DNA of 64,000 nt from Timema cristinae (GCA_039000515.1 JBCFYV010000100.1:22873864-22937863), one strand, 5' to 3'; counted from the stretch's first letter, positions 1 through 12,299 are shown. A program made the numbers and translations. The notes: a model not told the origin generated them from the letters alone.

Positions 1-320
1 ACTCGTAATGACATGTGATGAGTTGACAGATTAACAGTGTGATGTAAACAATATACATGTGGCGAATTCATAGATAAATGTGATGTAAACAATAGTCTTG
101 TGGTGAGTTGATAGATAAACAGTGGGATTTAAACAATAGACCTGTGACGAATTGATGGATAAACAGTGGTATGTAAGCAATATATATGTGGTGAGTTGAT
201 AAACAGTGATATGCGAACAATAAACAAGTGATGAGTTGATAGATAAACATTGATATGTAAACAATAAGCATGTGGCGGATTCATAGATAAAGAGTGTGAT
301 GTAAACAATAGTCTTGTGGA
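1..320. repeat. 45-bp tandem satellite
   Basis: About seven imperfect units of roughly 45 bp, built from a GAGTTGATAGATAAACAG core followed by TGTGATGTAAACAATA. Units differ by substitutions and small indels, so the array looks old. It is probably cut by the window edge. ORFs across it are repeat read-through. Confidence 0.85.
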
Positions 321-435
321 GGGAGGGTGAAAAACCATTAAGGAATATACCCTAAATGAATTTAAGACCGATACCCCCGTCATTGACAGTCCAGTTTATT
401 CTAGGAGTGACGTCTTATACCATTCGACTATCAAA
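317..435 (-). mobile_element. Degenerate SINE-B fragment
   Basis: It follows the SINE-B order in reverse: an AAAACCATT segment, a cytosine-rich stretch, then the antisense A-box region ending near ACCATTCGAC. It is strongly diverged and lacks the 3' tail. Confidence 0.4.
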
Positions 436-706
436 GCCCCCTTTTCAACGTGTTGGTAGTCAAATTGTTGTTTATATTTTACCATGGTGGTATTACTAAT
501 AAGTCCAAATATTTCATACTAATAAGCCGATTTATTTAAAGAGATACTGTCAAAGAAGATAAAATTTATGACAAGAATTTTGGTAAATAAGGAAATTAAT
601 GGTCTGAACTCTTGTTTTTGTGTGTGTCCTAACAGCAAGGCGTTAATGACCCCTAAACATTAAGGGTATAAAATAAATTCAGTTGAGGTAATCTCTTCCT
701 TAGTTA

Positions 707-855
707 TTATTATTATTATTATTATTATTAGCACCGCGTCTTACTACCCGTTCGGGTTATACGCACTTACGCTAATGTGTAATGGTAGGGTGATTGTGAG
801 ATGAAATGAAGGACCTACGGTTTAACGTGGAATCCGAACCACGGTGGTGGCCTGG
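707..855 (-). mobile_element. SINE-A, 5'-truncated, with 13-bp TSD
   Basis: Read on the minus strand, this is the 3' half of SINE-A, ending in the shared tail (AACCCGAACGGGTAGTAAGA) and an AAT repeat. The tRNA-like head is absent. A perfect 13-bp duplication (TCTTCCTTAGTTA) lies at 694-706 and 856-868. The truncation therefore happened during target-primed insertion rather than by later deletion. Confidence 0.93.
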
Positions 856-869
856 TCTTCCTTAGTTAC

Positions 870-1449
870 CCCTTCATTAAAATCGTGTATTTCTGCCACT
901 TATTATATTCAACCTTCCTTGCTTTAGTAATTGAAGGTTAGGTTTTTTTAGGTTTGGTCGTTAGTGTTTTTGATGTAAAAAACACTCAAATATTAGTTAT
1001 AATTATAATAATTAAATGTATAGAAATTAAATAATTAACATAATACAAACCTCTTATCTAAAACATTTGTTTAATTTACTCTCTGCAATTTATTTCCCAT
1101 TAGCTTTAAATATATCAGAACCCTCTCAGCAGGGTATCATATTAATTTATATATTGTCACTGACCTCCGTCGGAGGCTTGGATTGTTTTGTAAACATCAT
1201 ATTTACACGAGTGAGAACAAGGGAAGGGATGAGTGGGGAAATAGTACGTAGAGGTGGTAGGGAAAGGGACTCGATATAAGGTCAGTGTTTTTTGAAATTT
1301 TTATTTTTAAAAATATGTGTCGGCCAAAATGAATAAAATATTGCTTGAGTAGAAACACAGAATTTAATTGTCTTCACATGGTTATATCAATTGTTGTTGA
1401 ATATCTGTCATGACCATAGCGGCATTATCTAACAAACTATTTAAATGAA
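870..1449. other. AT-rich spacer, no gene seen
   Basis: Low-complexity AT-rich DNA. A 70-codon ORF at 1067-1279 has no recognisable domain and is probably chance. Confidence 0.5.
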
Positions 1450-1832
1450 TGTAACAACTTACATTGTAACAACACTCACCAACTCGGACAGACAACTGGG
1501 ACAGCGATGTAACGACTTACATGGTAACAACACTCGCCAACTGGGACAGCCAACTGAGTCAACACGCGGCACTAGCTTGACCGGCGACCTACGCTCTCGC
1601 CAAATACATCGGACTGACTGAAGGCGTGTCCGCGCCTGCCGGCAACGAGGCTCGACCACGTGTTCGGCCAGCAGAGAAGATGGATAGAAGAGTTCCGTTT
1701 CCGCCTTCGCCGAGCTTCGAGAAGGTGCTAGGTGTTCGATATGAGTCTCGAACCTCTCCTCCCCCCTTGTTTGTAATGTTCTCCAACCTTCCTTTCCTTC
1801 GATCCGCCCCCCTTCTCTGAGAATTATATTTC

Positions 1833-1845
1833 GTATAAATACTAG
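1833..1845 (+). promoter_or_regulatory. TATA box of left arm
   Basis: TATAAATA lies about 385 bp inside the element end. It is followed by a GC-richer stretch, as at an LTR transcription start. The mirror copy is in the right arm near 4005-4017. Confidence 0.5.
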
Positions 1846-2606
1846 CGGTACCGGGATCTCAGGGCACTTACTACCCCACCGGCTCGAGGATAAGAGGTGA
1901 GGGCAGCGACTGGGTTTCGGGGGATATTACTTTCCTACCAAAATTACTATTTCGGCGTCATGGGGGGAACTCTTTCTAAATTACTATTTGGACTTTGTTA
2001 TTAACTTATGTTTATTTGAATATTGACTATGCTACGCGCTTATCGCTGCTGGGAGTTAGACCGTCGCTTTCGCCACCACTTATATTCAGGGTCTGGGCCC
2101 TATTCAAATGTACTTCATACATTTGCCAATATTAGCTTTTAGCCTGAGATAGTCAGGTCCTGGGTTCGAAACCCGGCTTATGTTGTTTTCGAGTATAGCT
2201 GTTTCTGGACTCATCTTTGTTCGCCAAGTTAAACGCCTAGGGTTGTTAAGTTATTATTACCTTGTGGCCTTGTTTGATTGCTATGACGTCACGTTTGCTA
2301 CGGGCGTCTGTAAGAAAAATATATATTTATACTAGGGTGGATAACTTAAACGCTAGAGTAACCAGTTTAGGAACTAATCAATTTAACGAAGTAACCAAAG
2401 ACCATGTCACTGAGATCCCGGACCGTTTCCTTTGATGGGTTTGATGTAACTTGTTTTGAGGAGGTAACGTTTATGTTTTCCTTTGATGTAATTGGTTTCC
2501 GCGATGGACGGAAAAGCGCGCTTCACGCGGTGTTGATTGTTTGCTCAGCTTGTTATTGTTTTTTTGACTAAATAAAATTGTTATGTTCATTCAGGTAACT
2601 CTTTAC

Positions 2607-2858
2607 CTAATTTACTGCCTCTCTCACCTTATAGATATTAAGGGGGGGGTTGCAAAATGCTGCCGGAGATTCCCCAACCTCACTCACTAGTTCGCATAAA
2701 ATAGACCTTAACTCACCCACCGTTGCGTTGGGTGGAGTAGGGGTGGACCAATTTTGGAGCTCGGCGATGAGTTGTTCACGGTTCAGTCTGTAGACATCAG
2801 ATCTCGTCAGTTTGGTTGATGGCTTGTCGCCTGGTTTCAGCGGAGGAGCCATGGCCAA
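2607..2858 (-). pseudogene. Retroelement gag-like N-terminal fragment
   Basis: An 83-codon ORF starts in the core of the foldback element and runs into its left arm. It opens MAMAPPLKPGDKPS and contains a LNREQLIAELQ helix followed by TVGELRSILCEL. That spacing resembles the short helical (SAP-like) N-terminal segment of many insect LTR-retrotransposon Gag proteins. After about residue 66 it reads the inner end of the arm and stops, so only the beginning of gag is present; no zinc knuckle, protease or polymerase remains. The assignment rests on motif memory and is moderate. Confidence 0.5.
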
Positions 2859-3066
2859 TGACAGTATGAAAAAAGATACAAATAGGTATTAGTACAATGT
2901 ATTACATAAAATATAACCCTCTGGCATATTTCCCTTTTTTGTTTAATTTCTCGGCATCTTTCCAAGCCCATACTTTATAGAGCCATAGTCGTTCGAGGCA
3001 TGAACTAAGGACCAAGAGCACAATATAGACATAAACGTCGAAATTATAAAGCCAATAATTACTAAC

Positions 3067-3182
3067 CAGTAACCATCAATCATGTAACCACTGTTAACCA
3101 CGTTAACCACAATAACCATGTAACCATGTAACCACATTAACCACATTAACCATGTTAACCATGTTAACCATTCTAACCACGC
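3067..3182. repeat. Short TTAACCA minisatellite in foldback core
   Basis: About ten short units of TAACCA plus three to six variable bases (CATGTTAACCACATTAACC type). They lie just inside the right arm. Confidence 0.8.
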
Positions 3183-4594
3183 TCTGCTACCATTTTGCAA
3201 CCCCCCCCTTAATATCTATAAGGTGAGAGAGGCAGTAAATTAGGTAAAGAGTTACCTGAATGAACATAACAATTTTATTTAGTCAAAAAAACAATAACAA
3301 GCTGAGCAAACAATCAACACCGCGTGAAGCGCGCTTTTCCGTCCATCGCGGAAACCAATTACATCAAAGGAAAACATAAACGTTACCTCCTCAAAACAAG
3401 TTACATCAAACCCATCAAAGGAAACGGTCCGGGATCTCAGTGACATGGTCTTTGGTTACTTCGTTAAATTGATTAGTTCCTAAACTGGTTACTCTAGCGT
3501 TTAAGTTATCCACCCTAGTATAAATATATATTTTTCTTACAGACGCCCGTAGCAAACGTGACGTCATAGCAATCAAACAAGGCCACAAGGTAATAATAAC
3601 TTAACAACCCTAGGCGTTTAACTTGGCGAACAAAGATGAGTCCAGAAACAGCTATACTCGAAAACAACATAAGCCGGGTTTCGAACCCAGGACCTGACTA
3701 TCTCAGGCTAAAAGCTAATATTGGCAAATGTATGAAGTACATTTGAATAGGGCCCAGACCCTGAATATAAGTGGTGGCGAAAGCGACGGTCTAACTCCCA
3801 GCAGCGATAAGCGCGTAGCATAGTCAATATTCAAATAAACATAAGTTAATAACAAAGTCCAAATAGTAATTTAGAAAGAGTTCCCCCCATGACGCCGAAA
3901 TAGTAATTTTGGTAGGAAAGTAATATCCCCCGAAACCCAGTCGCTGCCCTCACCTCTTATCCTCGAGCCGGTGGGGTAGTAAGTGCCCTGAGATCCCGGT
4001 ACCGCTAGTATTTATACGAAATATAATTCTCAGAGAAGGGGGGCGGATCGAAGGAAAGGAAGGTTGGAGAACATTACAAACAAGGGGGAGGAGAGGTTCG
4101 AGACTCATATCGAACACCTAGCACCTTCTCGAAGCTCGGCGAAGGCGGAAACGGAACTCTTCTATCCATCTTCTCTGCTGGCCGAACACGTGGTCGAGCC
4201 TCGTTGCCGGCAGGCGCGGACACGCCTTCAGTCAGTCCGATGTATTTGGCGAGAGCGTAGGTCGCCGGTCAAGCTAGTGCCGCGTGTTGACTCAGTTGGC
4301 TGTCCCAGTTGGCGAGTGTTGTTACCATGTAAGTCGTTACATCGCTGTCCCAGTTGTCTGTCCGAGTTGGTGAGTGTTGTTACAATGTAAGTTGTTACAT
4401 GAAGAGAAAAGTTGTCAATAAATTCCAGGACATCCTTGTTAGATATTCAAGAAATTTTGAAGTCATCATGTGAATTAAATTAAATTCTATGTTTCTATTG
4501 GAGCAATATTTTATTTATTTGCACCAAAAAAAGTTTTGCTATAAAAACTGCAAAAATAATGGTCTTCTATCACGCCCCCTTCCACCCCAACTTA

Positions 4595-4871
4595 GGTGAC
4601 CTGGTGGTCTAGGGGTAAGGTGTCAGACTTCTATACTGGCGGCCGGGGTTCGATCCTCGGTCCCGGCACAGATTTATCTGATTTCCAAACCCTTCCTACA
4701 CCTCTGATAAGACATCTTGTGAATGTGGGGAAAGCCAGGCCACCACCGTGGTTCAGATTCCACGTTAAACTGTAGGTCCTTCATTTCATCTCACAATCAC
4801 CCTACCATTACACATTAGCGTAAGTGCGTACAACCCGAACGGGTAGTAAGACGCGGTGCTAATAATAATAA
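4595..4871 (+). mobile_element. Full-length SINE-A with 12-bp TSD
   Basis: The best-preserved SINE-A. It starts with a ~75-nt tRNA-like head with an A box (TGGTCTAGGGGTAAGG) and B box (GGTTCGATCC), then a ~150-nt body with CCACCGTGGTTC. The 3' tail contains the CCCGAACGGG hairpin and GACGCGGTGCTA, followed by AAT repeats. Perfect 12-bp duplications (CACCCCAACTTA) flank it at 4583-4594 and 4872-4883. Confidence 0.96.
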
Positions 4872-4998
4872 CACCCCAACTTAATATTATTTAAAAAAAA
4901 TCATAAACCAAGGCATAAACCGTTAAGGGCACGGCATAGGTAGATATGAGTGTTAACAATAAGATGTTTCGCTTAGGTTAAACATCGACAAAACCTTT

Positions 4999-4999
4999 A

Positions 5000-5059
<60 letters not shown>

Positions 5060-5313
5060 TAGCACCGCGTCTTACTACCCGTTCGGGTTATACGCTTTAA
5101 GTACTAACTTCGCTAATGGAATATGAATTTGGAAGGTTGAATTAGAGGAAGTGAACGCGCATTTGCGTGAAGAGAGAGAGAGAGAGAGTGGAAATCCATT
5201 TAGGAAAAACCACCCCCAGTTCACCCGACCGAGATTCGAACCTCGATCTCCCCGTCCTCAGCATTCGAGCTCAACACGACTAGCGCGTTAGACAACTACG
5301 CCACCGAGATGGG
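4999..5313 (-). mobile_element. SINE-B copy with long ATT tract
   Basis: On the minus strand: a tRNA-like head (CTCGGTGGCGTAGTTG type A box; GGTTCGAATCTC B box), a body with CCACTCT and CGCAAATGCG, and the same 3' tail as SINE-A. An expanded ATT tract and an internal AG repeat add length. Confidence 0.92.
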
Positions 5314-5315
5314 TG

Positions 5316-6200
5316 ACAAAATGTTTAATATCACACGAATTTGGTGTTAACTAGATTGAAGTCAAAACTATTTAATATGATCCTATACGTGTATATAATT
5401 GAAAACTTAGTTTAAAAGTTGGTATTTTACACTTTAAAAAGTACAACAAACATTCCACATATTTTGGTCGATCTTTAACAACTAAATGTCCTGGTAAATA
5501 AAGGGAACAGATATAGGAGTGTAGAATGGATTTTTGTGAATCAAATGATGCGATTAAATAGGGGGTGGGTCAATACAGAAATTATGTTGGCTCTTGACTC
5601 ACAACGCACACAACTTACAGGACAGGAACTCTCATAAAACAAACCCCATAACAACCCTAGCAAATACTTTTTAATTATAATACTACCTACTTCTGTGGGC
5701 GCATAGTCTTAGGCGTAGCTCCTACGATAGACTAGACTGCCGATTACGGAGAGAACGGGTTTAAATGGTTGTAAGCTCTTCATCACTCAAAAGCTGGTAC
5801 ACTTCCTCTAAATTAAACCCTCCTCATCCCTAACACATGATAGTAATTAGTACATTGGTGTATAGCCTGAATAAGTAGTAAGACGCTGTGCAAAAAAAAT
5901 ATACCTCTTTCAACCATAATTTATAGTGCATTAGGAAGGTATTATCTAACAGTCAGAAGCACTAGCTCAATTTGACACTTTCTCCCTTTTTCTCCTGTGT
6001 CCTTCTATTGTATTCTCCCTCTCCCCTGCGTGTTCTCCTACTGCTAGATAGCTCCACTCAGTAAGGCTATAAGCCCACATGGTTTCTGGAGTTTATTAAT
6101 TTATTCTCGACAGTAAGTTTTCAATAGCCCTTTGACGTTCTATCGCTGAAATTGGCACCTCTGCCTACTCACCTGCCGGCGAGAGCAGAACTTAACAGGA
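5316..6200. other. Spacer without recognised gene
   Basis: AT-rich DNA. A faint SINE-B-like piece is visible at about 5690-5890 (antisense body words and GTAGTAAGACGCTGTGC). No exon-like or domain-bearing ORF is seen. Confidence 0.45.
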
Positions 6201-6205
6201 TAAGA

Positions 6206-6455
6206 CCCGCCTCGGTGGCGTAGTTGGCTAACGCGCTATTCGTGTTGAGCTCGACTGCTGAGGACGGGGAGATCGAGGTTCGAATCTCGGTTGGGGGAAC
6301 TTGGGGTGGTTTTTCATAAATGGATTTCCACTCTTCCTCCACGCAAATGCGGGTTCACTTCCTCTAATTCAACCTTCCCAATTCCTAATCCATTAGCGTA
6401 ATTATTACTTAAAGCGTATAACCCGAATGGGTAGTAAGACGTGGTGCTAAAATAA
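6206..6455 (+). mobile_element. Full-length SINE-B
   Basis: Clear tRNA-like head (CGCCTCGGTGGCGTAGTTGG, then GGTTCGAATCTCGG), the body word TCCACGCAAATGCGGG, and the shared tail ending GACGTGGTGCTAAA. Confidence 0.93.
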
Positions 6456-6522
6456 ATAGGATTATAAATAAATAAATTTCATATTAGATACACTTTGTAC
6501 TTACAAATATATATATATATAT

Positions 6523-6975
6523 TTTTAGCACCGCGTCTTACTATTCGTTTGGGTTGTACGCCTTTGTACCTATTACACCATTAGCTTACGCTAGAGGAAA
6601 GCTGAACTAACCCGCTTCGGTGGCCGCATGGTCTAACGTGCAACTCTCGCATTAGACTATTTATTTCAAAATGTGTTTTCCCTCATCCTTCACGCAAATG
6701 CGGCTACACTTCCTTTAGATATAACCTTACTAATTCCTAAAACCATTAGTGTAATTAGTAGGTTGTATAATCTGAACAGTTAGAAAGACTCGGTGCTAGA
6801 AAAAAAAGGTTGAATTAAAGGTAAGTGTACTTGCATTTGCGTGAAGAACAAGAGTGGTAAGCCATTTATAAAAAAACAACCCTCAGAGCACCCGACCGGA
6901 ATCAAACTCCGATCTTCCCGTCATTGGCAGCCTAGTCTATTTTTAAAGTGATGCCTTAGACCATGCAACCACATA
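6523..6975. mobile_element. Cluster of three SINE-B pieces in alternating orientation
   Basis: 6523-6600 is a minus-strand 3' fragment. 6610-6807 is a plus-strand copy with a shortened head. 6808-6975 is a minus-strand copy without its 3' tail. The last two face each other tail to tail. Confidence 0.75.
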
Positions 6976-7334
6976 TTATATTCGTATAAAACAAATCTTT
7001 ATTAATTTTTAGTGTAAGTTTATTTCTGTGATTCTTTATAATCCGCGAGATAACTCCAACCACCACGTGGAACTGGACCTGTCTAATAAATTTACAGCCG
7101 TGATAAATCTCAAGGTCTCTCATGCGACCTGTTTATTTCGTTTCCTCTATCACACTTTGAAATGTGGTCGGCCTTGACCATACCACCTTCAACACACATC
7201 ATATACCTATCTTCCAATGCATGAATGTAATGTGGAAACCTTTTGGCGTACAAACCCGGCTGATAACTTTATGAGACTTTCCGCTAAACTATTTGGATGC
7301 CCTTTGGCCTGCTGTTTCCTTTTCTTTCATTTTT

Positions 7335-7585
7335 ATCAATGCGTCTTACTACCTGTTCAGATTATACCCATATATTATCATTAATCTAATGAGTTAGGGA
7401 TGAGTAAGGAAGCATTTTAGAGGTAATCTAAGCCGCATTTGCGTGGTAAGAGAGTTGGAAACTAGTTAGTAAAAACACCATCAGTAGACTCGACCAATAT
7501 TCGAACCCAGATTCCCTCATCTTCAGCCATCCAGTCTAACAAAAGAGTGACTCTTTAGACGATTCGAGTACTGGAATGGGTGGTT
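7335..7585 (-). mobile_element. Diverged SINE-B
   Basis: The tail motif GCGTCTTACTACCTGTTC comes first, then CGCATTTGCGTGG and the antisense B box (TTCGAACCCAGATT), ending near the antisense A box. The order matches SINE-B on the minus strand. Confidence 0.75.
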
Positions 7586-7589
7586 ACAG

Positions 7590-8040
7590 TTAAACATTTA
7601 TTACTTTTAGTATTATAATGTTTCCATTTTACTTGTGTCCTGCATTAATAAGGCATGTGTTCAAAGTGCCAACTTCGTCTGGTATGGTTTTAACATGACA
7701 ATGAAGTTGGGGTTGATTACATTGTAATGTTGTTGATTTTCCCCATTCATACTATTCCAAATTAAAAGTTCCCACCCTTAATATATTTCAAGTTAATGGA
7801 CAATTTTATAATATTGAACTTTTGAATCCTTATGTGTTAGTTATCTTTTCTCCTGATTTAACAAGCCTGGGTAGTCCTTTTATTTTGTATATGGCTTACA
7901 AGTCCCTGTGTCACCGTTGTAAAATATTAGCTTTTGTTAACAGGTTCAAACCCCTATTCTTACTAAAATTTCCACAAGGCACACCCAGCTAATTGATCTG
8001 GTGCGAGATTGTTTGTATTTTTTATTTTATCGTTTCAAAA
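7590..8040. other. AT-rich spacer, nothing recognised
   Basis: No repeat family or coding signal could be assigned. Confidence 0.4.
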
Positions 8041-8058
8041 GCTGATGAAATATTGTTA

Positions 8059-8341
8059 TTATTATTATTATTATTAGCACCGCGTCTTACTACCCATTTG
8101 GGTTATACGCACTTACGCTAATGTGTAATGGTAGGGTGATTGTGAGATGAAATGGAGGACCGACAGTTTAACGTGGAATCCGAACCACGGTGGAGGCCTG
8201 GCATTCCCCACATTCACAAGATGTCTTGTCAGAGGTGAAGGAAGGGTTTGGTAATCAGATAAATCTTTCCCGGGACCGAGGATTGAACCCCGGCCGCCAG
8301 CATAGAAGTCTGACACCTTACCCCTAGACCACCAGGTCACC
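8059..8341 (-). mobile_element. Full-length SINE-A with 14-bp TSD
   Basis: A complete minus-strand copy from AAT repeats to the tRNA-like head. A perfect 14-bp duplication (ATGAAATATTGTTA) lies at 8045-8058 and 8342-8355. Confidence 0.96.
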
Positions 8342-8675
8342 ATGAAATATTGTTAAGTTTCGTGAAACTTGAAGATTCTAGATACTTTCTTGTTAGATTT
8401 TAACCAAGGTAAAGTGCTATTCTGGCATCACTTGACCTACAATCTCGCAGTAGTTTAGGTCCATGGTGCACTAACATCAACATTTCAAACTTTAAAGCTA
8501 TCACGTATTTAAAACTTTACGTTCCGACTGTTCAAATAATGTGTAAACGTGTGTAATTTTATTTGAATAAATTCAACAGAACTATAGACCTGTTATTTTC
8601 ATGATAAAATAGATCTAGTGTTCCAGTTTGGCAAAGTTACCACAAGCTTCTGAGTTTTTCAAACTCCACACCAAT

Positions 8676-8765
8676 GTGGATACATTTCCTCTATATTCTA
8701 CCTTACCCATCACAACCACCTTAACGTAAACATTATGTGAATGTCTCGAGTAGGTAGTAAGACAT
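8676..8765 (+). mobile_element. SINE-B 3' fragment
   Basis: Contains the CCAATGTGGATACATTTCCTC body word and a decayed GTAGGTAGTAAGACA tail. An ORF of 107 codons on the minus strand (8710-9033) overlaps it and shows no recognisable domain. Confidence 0.55.
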
Positions 8766-9319
8766 AGACAAACAAAAAATGCTTTGGTGGTACAACTTTA
8801 GCTAGAGGATCATTCGTTGTGAATTTTCGGGGACAGACTATTTTTGGTAGATGTCCCAGTAAATACCCCGGAAAACGTCTCACACATTTTAAAATATCCC
8901 ATTTTTTAAGATCAAGTTTAATTTTTAAATAGGTTGCGTGAAATTGACTATGTGGGCAATATATATCACGAAATGAAATTTTGTTCATTTCTGCGAAGAT
9001 TTTTAAAAGAATTGGTGAATTTTTAGAAAGCAAAATTCATTCATTTGATAAAAATAATTTTAATTATATTTAATTGTTTATTAATTATTTAGTTTATAAA
9101 TATATTTAAATTACTTATTAATTGTATTTGATACTATCATGGGCGTACGGAGAAAATTATTTTGGGGAAAGGGGATTATGTTTATTGTAAACAAAATTTT
9201 ACTGGAAAAAATATTTATGAGTGATTTTAAAACAACATACATACTAAACTCTTACAAGTTATTACTTGATATTAACTATACATGTATATATGTTTGTGTT
9301 ATCAATTCAGAATATATAT

Positions 9320-9950
<631 letters not shown>

Positions 9951-10127
9951 CCTTTAGTGAATCCACTGGTAAAATAACTTTTTCTGGCACATATAAAAAA
10001 TCTTAACTTTTCTAATAATATGTATTTATATGCCATTGATATGTTCTGCATAAATTGAAGGTTTATATTCTATGCATGGACATAAATGACACTCCTTTTT
10101 TAAATGCAGATTTTTTAAATGCAGATA

Positions 10128-10185
10128 GCGTATAACCCGAACGGCTAGTAAGACGCGGTGCTAAATAATAATAAATAATAAAAAA
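10128..10185 (+). mobile_element. 58-bp SINE tail-only insertion with 14-bp TSD
   Basis: The insert is just the shared 3' tail (starting GCGTATAACCCGAACGG, ending GGTGCTAAATAATAAT plus A-rich DNA). A perfect duplication, TTTAAATGCAGATA, flanks it at 10114-10127 and 10186-10199. It is an extreme 5' truncation at insertion. Confidence 0.93.
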
Positions 10186-10529
10186 TTTAAATGCAGATAA
10201 ACCTTATAAAAATTATTTCTTGAACTATTATCCTTATAATAGAAACTTTTATCTCTCTTTCATTTAACTCTTGAATAGGCGTATTAATAGGGTTAGAAAT
10301 TAATTTACTGTCTTTTATACCTTTATTTTCTACCAATTAATAAATTATTATCTTATTATTTATTGCATCAGTGGTTTTAATTCTATCAATTGTTAATTAC
10401 AATATTATTTTTGATTAGTTCAATAGTGTTCAAATTTATTCGAATTATTTACCTCTAAAAATAACTTTTTAACCCTACCAAACCCAAGTCCTACTTTAAG
10501 GTGAAACCAATTTAAATAAATGCATTTTT

Positions 10530-10890
10530 TTTAGCACCACGTCTTGCTACCTCTTTAGGTTATACACATATTTAATAACTACGCTTATGAGTCAGGGATG
10601 AGGAGGAATGAATGGAAGAGGAAGTGTATCCTCATTTGTGTGGAGGAATAATGGAAAACCATTGTCAAAAAACCATCCTCATCACACCTGGCCAGGATTC
10701 GAGCCCCAATCTCCCTATCATCGGCATTATATTCTAGTACGAGAGTGACGCACTAGACCATGCGGCCATTGAATAAAGATACTAGTATTTTCATGGATAG
10801 AGAGTGGGAAGTTATTGAGGAAATCTATCCTTAGTTCACCACAGCCAGTATTCAAAGCTCCCTGTAACCAAAACACCAGACAAGACTAAC
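10530..10890 (-). mobile_element. One SINE-B and a second partial one
   Basis: 10530-10772 runs from GCACCACGTCTTGC through the antisense B box to the antisense A box. 10790-10890 repeats the middle part of the same family in more diverged form. Confidence 0.7.
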
Positions 10891-11029
10891 TTGGCGTTTA
10901 GTCCGTGAGCCTACCTACGTGGGCTGTTGTTTACTGACTAAAGGGAGATTTTGTCAATTTTAGTTCTTTTAGCGCTGCCTCTTTTACCACTCGGGCTATG
11001 TATATTAATATAACAATTTCTATTTATTC

Positions 11030-11650
11030 TTTGGGACTAGGAACCGGTCAGTTCATTGCCACACTTACTAAAGTAGGCCACCTATTCCTATCCTCATCTA
11101 TTTCTATCCATCCACTCATTACACACTATCCTATATTGATATAGCTCTATCCAATCCCCACTCATTACACCCTTTATCACCTATCTAATTGAGCTAGTTC
11201 TATCCAGTCCACCTCATTATACCCTATCCCTATCTTGAGCTAGTTCTATCCAGTCCACCTTATTACACCCTATCCCTATCTTGAGCTAGTTCTATCCAGT
11301 CCACCTCATTACACCCTATCACTATCTTGAGATAGTTCTATCCAGTCCACCTCATTACAATCTATACCTATCTTGAGCTAGTTCTATCCAGTCCACCTCA
11401 TTACACCTTATCACTATCTTGAGCTAGTTCTATCCAGTCCACCTCATTACACCATATACCTATCTTGAGCTAGTTCTATCCAGTCCACCTCATTACACCC
11501 TATCTCTTTCAGGTCATTCTAATGGTATCTTCCCATTGAGTTTACCAGTCAGTATCCTGGACACGGTTCTAGATTCTTACATTCACACTGCATGTCCTGC
11601 CCACCGTAATCTTCGAGATTTTACTATCCTAACAATGTTCTGTGATTATT
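11030..11650 (-). mobile_element. LINE 3' end with 46-bp satellite (copy 1)
   Basis: On the minus strand the order is a reverse-transcriptase C-terminal tail fragment (about 11510-11650, including the LRW-type GTAATCTTC..GGTGGGCAGGACATGC), then eight or so 46-bp units (11110-11510), then the LINE 3' end. Units read GATAGGGTGTAATGAGGTGG, then ACTGGATAGAACTAGCTCAA. The unit matches codons of the LINE ORF seen intact at 18500-18612. Confidence 0.8.
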
Positions 11651-11654
11651 ACAG

Positions 11655-12215
11655 GATATGTAACTCATCATTATGTAACCTGCTCTACTCCCCGGTATCT
11701 TACACCTTTTTGGACCTAATATCTTTCTATATACCTTGTTTTTAAACTCCCTTAATGTATTTTTTTATGAAAGGTAAGAGACCACGTTTCATACTCATAA
11801 AGAGCAACAGGTAAAAATATGGTTTTGTATGTTCTTATTTATGTGGCTGTTAGTTATTTTAACATATTGTTATTATTACCTTTATATTACTTCAATGTCC
11901 ATACGATATAAAGTCCAATTTTCAAAATATGAACTTAATTCGACATTTAGATAAGTTACTAGATCTACTTTCACATATGAATATCTATATCAAGTAATGT
12001 GATCTGCAGCTGTCACTTGGAAAATGTTTTTATTGCACAATCATTTCTAATATTTAGTTTAATTCTTAAAAATCAAGTTATCACAACGTACAACTCTATT
12101 ACTTCAGATTATTTATTTACAAATATGGTTTTTTCTGTACATGGCAGCTCAGAATTAGTTGACTAGATCACACGTCATGCCCTAAACTACGATTGAATAA
12201 TTCCGCTGAACATTG
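11655..12215. other. AT-rich spacer, nothing recognised
   Basis: No gene, RNA or repeat family identified. Confidence 0.4.
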
Positions 12216-12221
12216 GGAAAA

Positions 12222-12296
12222 TCCTAGATAGCTCAGTGGTAAAGCATTGTCGCAATGAGCCAAGGGTTACGGGTTCGATTCCCGTGCCCAGGTAGT
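12222..12296 (+). mobile_element. tRNA-like SINE-C head
   Basis: A ~72-nt tRNA-like unit with TAGCTCAGTGGTAAAGC (A box) and GGGTTCGATTCCCG (B box), followed by TAGTCATTTTTC. Related units occur at 30107-30190 and 57545-57660 with the same ATTTTTCA context. That marks it as a SINE head rather than a functional tRNA gene. It does not fold into a clean seven-base acceptor stem. Confidence 0.65.
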
Positions 12297-12299
12297 CAT

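Larger units (their letters stand above)
1450..4399. mobile_element. 3-kb foldback element with LTR-like features and 4-bp TSD
   Basis: Two nearly identical ~1.21 kb arms face each other (1450-2659 and 3191-4399) around a 531-bp core. The outer ends read TGTAACAACTTACATTG inward, so the element begins TG and ends CA like an LTR. TGAA flanks both sides (1446-1449 and 4400-4403), consistent with a 4-bp TSD. Each arm has a TATAAATA box (left copy near 1835) and an AATAAA signal near its inner end (left copy near 2571), in LTR-like order. A gag-like ORF starts in the core. I read it as two LTR-type sequences in inverted rather than direct orientation. A purely TIR-type foldback transposon is the alternative. 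Confidence 0.75.

Noticed and set aside
31..383. Overlapping 67-84 codon ORFs
   Set aside because: They are read-through of the 45-bp satellite in several frames.
4064..4390. 108-codon ORF in the foldback right arm
   Set aside because: It overlaps the promoter-like part of the arm, and the left arm breaks the same frame with one extra base. No domain.
8710..9033. 107-codon minus-strand ORF
   Set aside because: Its 3' part overlaps a SINE-B tail, the rest has no recognisable motif, and there are no splice or promoter signals.
12222..12296. Functional tRNA gene
   Set aside because: A and B boxes are present, but the acceptor stem is imperfect and related heads recur in SINE context. The same applies to the heads at 4595, 6206, 24411 and 60302.
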